A program made the translations under genes and the position numbers. From NCBI GenBank assembly GCA_946545035.1, contig CAMNND010000058.1:1-6476 (forward strand): a stretch of DNA of 6,476 nt. The letters are read 5' to 3'. The notes beneath the pieces are model-generated. The model had not been told where the DNA came from. It saw only the letters and a program-made list of their open reading frames with translations, and did no database searches. Of the stretch, positions 1 to 4,961 are shown piece by piece. Source of the stretch: an uncultured Clostridium sp. (lineage in GTDB: Bacteria; Bacillota; Clostridia; TANB77; CAG-508). Each line of letters starts with the position of its first letter. Positions within the stretch are counted from its first letter, which is position 1.

Positions 1-477
1 AACTTCTTCAGCTACTGTTTCAACAGCTGCTTCTTCTGTAGCTGGTGCTACAGTCTCTTCAACAGCTTCTTCAGCTACTGGAGCTTCTTCAGTTTCAGCA
101 CCTTTGATAACAATTTCCTTGTTCTCAATTCTAGCACCGATAGCTTCTTTAGTCTTAGCAGCTTTTCCTAATCTCTCTCTTAAGTAGTATAATTTAGCTC
201 TTCTTGCTTTACCTACTCTAACAACTTCTACTTTCTCAACCATTGGTGAGTGGATTAAGAATGTTTTTTCAACTCCACATCCGTAAGCAACTCTTCTTAC
301 AGTGAATGTAGCATTTAATCCTCCACCTTGTTTCTTAATAACTATTCCTTCGAATACTTGGATTCTTTCTCTATTACCTTCCTTAATTCTTTGATGTACT
401 CTTACAGTATCACCAACTTTAAGGTCAGGAATGGCATTTTTCATTTGCTCATGTTCAATTGATTTAATGATATCCAT
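1..477 (-). CDS. rplS: 50S ribosomal protein L19 with acidic C-terminal extension (3' end outside window)
   Basis: L19 is a large-subunit protein at the 30S-50S interface. The 159 codons in the window start at ATG 477-475, with AAGGAG at 485-490 seven nt upstream. The core, about residues 1-114, carries the family signatures: KVGDTVRVH, the EGNRERIQVFEG block, a GGG turn, FTVRR, GVEKTF, HSP, and the basic VGKARRAKLYYLRE segment. Bacterial L19 usually ends near residue 115. Here the frame continues through a short segment (ARIENKEIVIK, about 115-125) into a tail of almost only Ala, Glu, Val, Thr and Pro (126-159), with no stop before the edge. The tail contains an imperfect 12-residue tandem repeat. 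The gene lies 22 nt after trmD and is last of the visible operon. The L19 identity is certain. The tail's role is unknown. Confidence 0.97.
   Translation of the reverse strand, partial: MDIIKSIEHEQMKNAIPDLKVGDTVRVHQRIKEGNRERIQVFEGIVIKKQGGGLNATFTVRRVAYGCGVEKTFLIHSPMVEKVEVVRVGKARRAKLYYLRERLGKAAKTKEAIGARIENKEIVIKGAETEEAPVAEEAVEETVAPATEEAAVETVAEEV
13..84 (-). repeat. Imperfect 36-bp tandem repeat coding the acidic L19 tail
   Basis: Two adjacent 36-nt units, 49-84 and 13-48, encode APVAEEAVEETV (residues 132-143) and APATEEAAVETV (144-155). They agree at 8 of 12 residues. A third unit may begin with AEEV at the window edge. The repeat is in frame with rplS and gives an Ala/Glu-rich, strongly acidic, probably disordered or helical tail. 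The divergence at synonymous positions argues against a very recent duplication. Confidence 0.75.
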
Positions 478-499
478 CGATATTCTCCTTTCATAAATT

Positions 500-1210
500 T
501 TAATTCATATCATTTAATATTTTTTTGTCCTCATCTGACAATTCTATTTTCTTTAAAAGCTCTGGTCTCTTTTTGTATGTATTTTTCAAAGATTCAGCTC
601 TTCTCCATTTACGTATATTCTCATGATGTCCAGATTTTAATACTTCTGGAACTTCACGATTTTCAAATACTTCTGGCCTTGTATACTGTGGATATTCAAG
701 TAGTCCTGTTGAAAATGATTCCTCACTAGTTGATTCTTCATTTAAAACCCCTTCTACATATCTACTAACAGAATCTATAAGAACCATTGCTGGTAACTCA
801 CCGCCTGTTAAAACATAATCACCAATCGAAATTTCCTCTGGATTTATTTCGTCAATAACTCTTTGATCAATTCCCTCATAGTGACCACATAGTATAATCA
901 AGTGCTGCTCTTTGCTGAGACTTTCTACTTTTTGTTGGTCTAGCGTTTTTCCTTGTGGTGTCATAAAAATAACTTTAGCATTAGGCTCTTCAACTGATTT
1001 ATATGCATCATACACAACATCAGGTCTCATAACCATGCCTGCACCACCACCATATGGAGTATCATCTACTTTTTTGTGTTTATCTTTTGAAAAATCTCTA
1101 ATGTTTATTAAATTAATATTAATTAAATCTTTTTCAATTGCTCTTCCTAGAATGCTTTCATTTAAACTATTGAACATTTCTGGGAAAAGTGTTAAAACAT
1201 CAAATTTCAT
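500..1210 (-). CDS. trmD: tRNA (guanine-37-N1)-methyltransferase
   Basis: TrmD transfers a methyl group from S-adenosylmethionine to N1 of G37 in tRNAs with a G36G37 sequence, which prevents +1 frameshifting. The protein has 236 residues, slightly shorter than the usual 240-250. The SPOUT trefoil-knot domain holds the expected cofactor motifs: VDDTPYGGGAGM (about 48-59), TPQG (84-87), CGHYEGID (108-115) and SIGDYVLTGGELP (128-140), then DSVSR. After a linker come LLEYPQYTRPE (170-180) and the C-terminal tRNA-binding domain with SGHH and IRKWRR. Residue 164 aligns with the catalytic Asp169 of E. coli TrmD but is Glu (EESF instead of EDSF), and the loop before it is one residue shorter. The start ATG follows GGAGGT at 1214-1219, and the gap to rimM is 10 nt. 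Confidence 0.97.
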   Translation of the reverse strand: MKFDVLTLFPEMFNSLNESILGRAIEKDLININLINIRDFSKDKHKKVDDTPYGGGAGMVMRPDVVYDAYKSVEEPNAKVIFMTPQGKTLDQQKVESLSKEQHLIILCGHYEGIDQRVIDEINPEEISIGDYVLTGGELPAMVLIDSVSRYVEGVLNEESTSEESFSTGLLEYPQYTRPEVFENREVPEVLKSGHHENIRKWRRAESLKNTYKKRPELLKKIELSDEDKKILNDMN

Positions 1211-1220
1211 TTTACCTCCA

Positions 1221-1727
1221 TTATACTAAACCTTTTAATAAATGAACTGTTACTTTTTGATTTTCTATATCAACATCTAGAATAACATCTTTGATTCCAG
1301 GTAAAAGTATTTGCTTTCCAAGTTCATCCTTTACAACATATATATCATTGCTTCCAGTATTATATATATCATCAACTTTACCAAGATGTTGGCCTTCGTC
1401 TGTATATACATCTGAACCAATAATATCAGCTATAAAATAATGACCTTCTTCTAGCTCTCTTGCTTGACTTCTATGAATTTTAATGTAGCATCCCTTATAA
1501 CGTTCTGCTGCTGTCATATCGTCAATGCCTTTTAATTTTAGAAGTATCATATCTTTGTGATATTTAACTTCTTCAATTTCCATTTCAATTGTTTCTTTAT
1601 TCTTAACAACTAAAATTGTACCTAATGTCTCAAATTGCTCCACATCATCAGTAAATGGTTTTACTTTAACATGACCCTTTACTCCATGAGTATTAACAAT
1701 TTGTCCAATTTCAAAATACTCTTGCAT
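1221..1727 (-). CDS. rimM: Ribosome maturation factor RimM
   Basis: RimM binds the 30S head through ribosomal protein S19 and helps 16S rRNA processing and late small-subunit assembly. The protein has 168 residues, a normal length. The N-terminal RimM domain (about 5-87) starts with the typical FEIGQIVNTHGVKGHVKV stretch and PFTDD. The C-terminal PRC-barrel domain (about 96-166) shows HYFIADIIG, the TGSNDIYVV turn and LLPGIKDVILDVD, which match the family closely. The ATG at 1727-1725 follows GAGGT (1732-1736), and the Shine-Dalgarno sequence directly abuts the khpA stop codon, so translational coupling is likely. The rimM-trmD order with a 10-nt gap is conserved in most bacteria. Confidence 0.96.
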   Translation of the reverse strand: MQEYFEIGQIVNTHGVKGHVKVKPFTDDVEQFETLGTILVVKNKETIEMEIEEVKYHKDMILLKLKGIDDMTAAERYKGCYIKIHRSQARELEEGHYFIADIIGSDVYTDEGQHLGKVDDIYNTGSNDIYVVKDELGKQILLPGIKDVILDVDIENQKVTVHLLKGLV

Positions 1728-1736
1728 TTTTACCTC

Positions 1737-1967
1737 TTAATCTACAAATTCTATATTTGCTTTTTTACCTTCTTTAGCAGATACAGATTTCATAACAGTT
1801 CTTATTGATCTTGCTACTCTACCTTGTTTTCCGATAACTTTTCCCATATCTTCTTTAGAAACTTTAACCTTATATGTTACAGATTTAGCTTCTTCAATTT
1901 CTTCAATTGATATAGAATCTTTGTCATCAACTAGGTTAGTAATTATCAATTCTAATATTTCTTTCAT
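1737..1967 (-). CDS. khpA: KH-domain RNA-binding protein KhpA (YlqC family)
   Basis: This small cytoplasmic RNA-binding protein consists of a single KH domain. In studied Firmicutes, KhpA pairs with the Jag-family protein KhpB and acts as an RNA chaperone that affects many transcripts and cell division. The protein has 76 residues, the usual length. The N-terminal helix (MKEILELIITNLVDD) is followed by the KH fold with the nucleic-acid-binding GxxG loop as GKQG at residues 46-49, within MGKVIGKQGRVARSIRTV. The C-terminal strand is KKANIEFVD. The start ATG has AAAGGGGA about six nt upstream. The position between rpsP and rimM is the conserved Firmicutes location and supports the call. No khpB is visible in the window. 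Confidence 0.95.
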   Translation of the reverse strand: MKEILELIITNLVDDKDSISIEEIEEAKSVTYKVKVSKEDMGKVIGKQGRVARSIRTVMKSVSAKEGKKANIEFVD

Positions 1968-1992
1968 AATTTTTCCCCTTTCAAGGACTTAA

Positions 1993-2226
1993 TTATTTTG
2001 CTTTTTCAATTAAAGCTTTAACTGTGTCTGTTGGCTTTGCACCATTTTTGATCCACTCATTAGCTTTTTCTTTGTCTAAAACTATTGTTGCAGGATCTGT
2101 CATTGGATCGTATGAACCGATTTTTTCGATTATTTTACCATCTCTTGGAGATCTTGAGTCAGCAACTACTATATGATAGAATGGAGCTTTTTTAGCACCT
2201 TGTCTTTGTAATCTGATTTTTACCAT
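1993..2226 (-). CDS. rpsP: 30S ribosomal protein S16
   Basis: S16 binds 16S rRNA early and stabilises the 5' domain during small-subunit assembly. The protein has 77 residues, toward the short end of the family, as is common in Clostridia. Family signatures are the N-terminal VKIRLQRQGAKKAPFYHIVV, then ADSRSPRDGKIIEKIGSYDP, and the C-terminal helix beginning DKEKANEWIKNGAKPTDTV. The ATG is preceded by a near-perfect Shine-Dalgarno sequence, GGAGGTG at 2235-2241, that begins immediately after the ffh stop codon. The ffh gap is 15 nt and the khpA gap is 25 nt. Nothing in the gene is unusual. Confidence 0.98.
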   Translation of the reverse strand: MVKIRLQRQGAKKAPFYHIVVADSRSPRDGKIIEKIGSYDPMTDPATIVLDKEKANEWIKNGAKPTDTVKALIEKAK

Positions 2227-2234
2227 TTCCTTTT

Positions 2235-2244
2235 CACCTCCTTA
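2235..2244 (-). promoter_or_regulatory. Strong rpsP Shine-Dalgarno site fused to the ffh stop codon
   Basis: On the minus strand the sequence reads TAAGGAGGTG, with the ffh stop TAA running straight into the GGAGGTG ribosome binding site of rpsP and then eight nt to the rpsP ATG. Ribosomes terminating on ffh would sit on this site, so coupling or reinitiation is plausible. It also gives S16, needed in much larger amounts than Ffh, a strong initiation site of its own. Confidence 0.8.
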
Positions 2245-3603
2245 AAATTTCAAATCGTTGAAAGCATCTTTATCAATGCCTTTTAGATTTTTCATTATAT
2301 TTTTCATACCTTTTTCTGATTTCATTTCTTTCATCATTTTTTGAGTCATCTCAAATGATTTCATGAATTTGTTAAGCTGTTCAACTGTAGTTCCACTACC
2401 TTTAGCAATTCTAAGTCTTCTTTGACCATTAATTACTTTAGGATTTCTACGTTCTTCCTTAGTCATTGAATAAATCATTGATTCGATTCTTATAAGCTCT
2501 TTATCATCAACTTGAACATCTTTAAGCTTACTTCCAAGACCCGGAATCATCTTCAATATTGATGAGAAAGATCCCATTTTTTTGATTTGTTTTAGTTGAA
2601 CTAAATAATCATCTAAATCAAATCTATTCTTTCTAAGTTGAGCTTCAAGTTTTTCAGCTTCTTCTTCTGATATAGCTTCTTCTGCTTTTTCTATAATTGA
2701 AAGAACATCACCCATACCTAGAATTCTTTGAGCCATTCTATCTGGATGGAATTCTTCTATATCATTCATTTTTTCACCAGTTGCAATATACTTAATTGGT
2801 CTTCCTGTAACCTTCTTAACTGAAAGTGCAGCACCACCACGTGTATCACCATCAAGCTTTGTTAAAATGATACCATCAATTCCAACTGAGTCTTTAAATG
2901 TTTCTGCAACATTTACAGCTTCCTGACCTGTCATACTATCTACAACAAGTAATATTTCATGAGGTTTAACAGCTGTCTTAAGATTCTTAAGCTCATCCAT
3001 TAAGCCTTCATCTATTTGTAAACGTCCTGCAGTATCTATAATAATTACATCATTTAATTTCTTATATGCTTCTTCTATAGCATTTTTTGAAATTCTAACA
3101 ACATCCTTTGAATTTTCCTCAGCATATACTGGTATATTAAGCTGAGCTCCAACAACCTGTAATTGTTTAATAGCTGCTGGTCTATATACGTCACAAGCAA
3201 CTAATAATGGTTTCTTACCTTGTTTTCTTAATATATTTGCAAGCTTTCCTGAAGTTGTTGTTTTACCAGAACCTTGTAAACCAATCATCATAATTATTGT
3301 TGGTGGATTAGGTGAGATGTTTATTTTTGAATCAGTACCACCTAATAATTCAACTAATTCATCTTTAACAATCTTAATGACTTGTTGACCAGGTGTTAAT
3401 GATTTTAAAACATCTTGTCCTGCTGCCTTTTCTTGTATTGTCGCGATGAACTCTTTTACTATTTTATAGTTAACATCTGCTTCAAGTAATGCAAGCTTAA
3501 CTTCTCTTAGCATTTCCTTTAAGTCTGCATCTGTTATTCTAGCTTTTCCTCTAAACTTATTTGCGATTCCTTGTAATTTTGAAGATAATCCCTCAAATGC
3601 CAT
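2242..3603 (-). CDS. ffh: Signal recognition particle GTPase Ffh (SRP54)
   Basis: Ffh binds 4.5S/6S SRP RNA and the signal sequences of nascent chains, and delivers ribosomes to the membrane receptor FtsY. The protein has 453 residues, a normal length. An N-terminal four-helix bundle (about 1-90) is followed by the NG GTPase domain: P-loop GLQGSGKTTT (108-117), DVYRPAA (138-144), DTAGR (190-194), TKLDG (248-252) and the ATGEK element (274-278). The M domain (about 300-453) contains the SRP-RNA-binding RRLRIAKGSGT helix-turn-helix (395-405) and a Met-rich end with FMKSF and KMMKEM that fits the signal-sequence groove. The start ATG follows AAGGAGG (3611-3617) at seven nt. It sits 32 nt after ylxM, the usual partner. 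Neither the SRP RNA gene nor ftsY is in the window. Confidence 0.98.
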   Translation of the reverse strand: MAFEGLSSKLQGIANKFRGKARITDADLKEMLREVKLALLEADVNYKIVKEFIATIQEKAAGQDVLKSLTPGQQVIKIVKDELVELLGGTDSKINISPNPPTIIMMIGLQGSGKTTTSGKLANILRKQGKKPLLVACDVYRPAAIKQLQVVGAQLNIPVYAEENSKDVVRISKNAIEEAYKKLNDVIIIDTAGRLQIDEGLMDELKNLKTAVKPHEILLVVDSMTGQEAVNVAETFKDSVGIDGIILTKLDGDTRGGAALSVKKVTGRPIKYIATGEKMNDIEEFHPDRMAQRILGMGDVLSIIEKAEEAISEEEAEKLEAQLRKNRFDLDDYLVQLKQIKKMGSFSSILKMIPGLGSKLKDVQVDDKELIRIESMIYSMTKEERRNPKVINGQRRLRIAKGSGTTVEQLNKFMKSFEMTQKMMKEMKSEKGMKNIMKNLKGIDKDAFNDLKF

Positions 3604-3635
3604 TTGAGTTCCTCCTTTTGTGTTTATTTTTACGA

Positions 3636-3980
3636 TTAGTCATCTATAAGTGTTTTCAATTTTTTTGATACATTACTAATCTTTGCTTCAGTTAGCTCTT
3701 TATTTTTGTTTTTTTCCAATTCTTCAATTATCTCATCAATAATCTTTTCTTGATTTAAAACTTTATCCATAAAGTGAAGTTTTTCTTCATATTCCACTAA
3801 CTTTGCTTTTCCTTTATTTATCATATCATTAACTGCTTGTCTAGTAATTTCATTATTTTCTGCTATCTCTGATAATGATAAATCATTGTTATAGTAATCA
3901 TCTAAAATTTGATATTGTTTATCTGTTAATAAATTTCCGTATATTCCACATAATATACTCATTTTTATTTTTTCTTCCAT
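3636..3980 (-). CDS. ylxM: YlxM/p13-family HTH protein, SRP-associated
   Basis: YlxM is a small helix-turn-helix protein almost always encoded just before ffh in Firmicutes. In streptococci it has been linked to SRP function and it modulates SRP GTPase activity. The protein has 114 residues, a typical length. The N-terminal part matches the family pattern (ILCGIYGNLLTDKQYQILDDYY), followed by a sigma70 region 4-like HTH (about 20-62) with LSLSEIAENNEITRQAV. The remaining half is a highly charged helix (EEKLHFMDK to ELEKNKNKEL) that is likely coiled. ATG 3980-3978 has AAGGCGGTG (3988-3996) seven nt upstream, one mismatch from consensus, so I prefer it to the internal Met7. It is the first gene after the promoter at 4046-4074. 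Confidence 0.92.
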   Translation of the reverse strand: MEEKIKMSILCGIYGNLLTDKQYQILDDYYNNDLSLSEIAENNEITRQAVNDMINKGKAKLVEYEEKLHFMDKVLNQEKIIDEIIEELEKNKNKELTEAKISNVSKKLKTLIDD

Positions 3981-4003
3981 TTGTTTGCACCGCCTTCTAA
4001 CTT

Positions 4004-4015
4004 AGGTTTTCACCT
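4004..4015 (-). other. Small GAAA-tetraloop hairpin in the ylxM leader
   Basis: In the predicted leader RNA, AGGU and ACCU flank GAAA, giving a four-base-pair stem closed by a GNRA-type tetraloop. It lies between the predicted transcription start and the ylxM ribosome binding site. The stem is short and could occur by chance. No known riboswitch or ribosomal-protein leader is recognisable in the roughly 58-nt leader. Confidence 0.25.
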
Positions 4016-4045
4016 TTTTCTTAAGATAAAATGTAATGCTTATAT

Positions 4046-4074
4046 ACTTTACACCCATTTGGTATTTTTGTCAA
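4046..4074 (-). promoter_or_regulatory. Sigma-A-type promoter of the ylxM-ffh-...-rplS operon
   Basis: On the minus strand an exact -35 box TTGACA (4069-4074) is separated by 17 nt from TAAAGT (4046-4051), a 4/6 match to TATAAT. Transcription would start near 4038-4040, leaving a leader of about 58 nt before the ylxM ATG. The site lies just downstream of the terminator of the preceding unit, where an operon promoter is expected. The assignment is from consensus only. Confidence 0.75.
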
Positions 4075-4106
4075 GTACTTTTGCATTACTTTTTAAATGT
4101 TTTTAG

Positions 4107-4145
4107 AAAAAATAATGGATCAGTGAGCCTTTCACTAATCCATTA
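4107..4145 (-). terminator. Rho-independent terminator after the HAD phosphatase gene
   Basis: Reading the minus strand, TAATGGATTAGTGA (4145-4132), a five-nt loop (AAGGC) and TCACTGATCCATTA (4126-4113) form a 14-bp stem with one G-U wobble, followed at once by six T residues (4112-4107). The stem starts four nt after the HAD stop codon. On the plus strand the same pair has a C-A mismatch and no good T tract, so it acts on minus-strand transcripts. Confidence 0.93.
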
Positions 4146-4149
4146 CTAT

Positions 4150-4944
4150 TTATTCATTTATAATCTTATTAATATAGTATGCAACACCATCTTCATCATT
4201 TGAAACTGTTATGTCATTTGCGGCATCTTTTACTTCGTCAATCGCATTTCCCATTGCAACTCCACAACCAACCTCAGTGATTATCTCTATATCATTTGTT
4301 GCATCTCCAAAATATAAAACATCCTCCATTTTGTGTCCAATCTCTTGTGTGAATTTTTTAAGTGCAATTGCTTTATTACATGTACTTGGATTTATTGCAA
4401 CCCACCTTCTATCAGAATTTAAATCTGTATCTAGCATTGTAATTGTATTTAAATCCGGATACTTTTCGTCTACAATTCGCTTAAATTCATATACATCTTC
4501 ATTTGAATTTCCAAATATATTAATTCTTGCAACTTGTTCATCAACTTCATCCAACCCACTTATCTGGAGATGAAAAGGTCTGACTTTCCTTAATTTGGTT
4601 TTATTTGAATAATATTTATTTACACCACAATAATCAATACCATTTGATTTTTCAATAAACATATCCGTTATATCTTTAACTACATCTGGATTCAAATAAT
4701 CTAAGTATTCACCTCTACCATTACTTACATCGTATATGTATGTTCCATTATTTATTATTAAGTAATCAAAAATGTTGATATCACATACACTTTTTATACT
4801 TGATAAGTTTCTAGCTGATATGCCAACGATATAACATCCATGTTTTTTACATTTATCAAATGCTTTTTTATTTACTTCTGATATTTCCTTACTACTTGAT
4901 AATAATGTGCCATCGAAATCTGTAGCAACAATCTTATATTTCAA
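4150..4944 (-). CDS. Cof-type HAD-superfamily phosphatase (class IIB cap)
   Basis: This is a cytoplasmic Mg2+-dependent hydrolase of the Cof/YidA-like HAD group, which typically dephosphorylates sugar phosphates, nucleotides or related small metabolites. The substrate cannot be read from sequence. The protein has 264 residues, normal for the group. Motif I is DFDGTLL (Asp9 nucleophile, Asp11 acid/base), motif II is ISAR (Ser43), the motif III lysine is in NKAIALKKF (Lys191), and motif IV is GDATND (213-218) followed by VGCGVAMGNA. The NNG signature is at 65-67. The region from about 85 to 185 is the C2-type cap. The start is TTG at 4944-4942, supported by AGGAGG at 4952-4957 and by motif I beginning at residue 9. 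No in-frame ATG precedes motif I. The gene lies 17 nt after the membrane-protein gene, probably in the same operon. Confidence 0.93.
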   Translation of the reverse strand: MKYKIVATDFDGTLLSSSKEISEVNKKAFDKCKKHGCYIVGISARNLSSIKSVCDINIFDYLIINNGTYIYDVSNGRGEYLDYLNPDVVKDITDMFIEKSNGIDYCGVNKYYSNKTKLRKVRPFHLQISGLDEVDEQVARINIFGNSNEDVYEFKRIVDEKYPDLNTITMLDTDLNSDRRWVAINPSTCNKAIALKKFTQEIGHKMEDVLYFGDATNDIEIITEVGCGVAMGNAIDEVKDAANDITVSNDEDGVAYYINKIINE

Positions 4945-4957
4945 AAGAATTCCTCCT
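4942..4957 (-). promoter_or_regulatory. Shine-Dalgarno site that fixes the TTG start of the HAD gene
   Basis: On the minus strand AGGAGGA (4951-4957) is followed by six nt and then TTG (4944-4942). The only alternative Met codons lie well after motif I and would remove the catalytic Asp residues. The strong site therefore decides a TTG initiation codon, which may reduce translation relative to ATG. Confidence 0.85.
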
Positions 4958-4961
4958 ATAA

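Noticed and set aside
1..100. Possible CRISPR or intergenic minisatellite suggested by the repetitive cttcttcagc-type sequence
   Set aside because: The repeats are in frame with rplS, diverge mostly by codon choice, and have no spacers or leader. They are explained by the Ala/Glu-rich protein tail.
1111..1124. Perfect 14-bp palindrome AATTAATATTAATT inside trmD
   Set aside because: It consists only of A and T, and arises from codons for repeated Ile, Asn and Leu residues (LININLINI). No operator or terminator context is present.
912..1229. Plus-strand open frame of 105 codons opposite trmD
   Set aside because: It lies antisense to a clearly conserved gene, has no Shine-Dalgarno site worth noting, and its composition (Ser, Leu, Phe-rich) is that expected from the reverse complement of trmD.
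4211..4573. Plus-strand open frame of 120 codons opposite the HAD gene
   Set aside because: It is fully inside the HAD coding region on the other strand, and the Ser/Ile/Phe-rich translation resembles no known family. It is a shadow frame.
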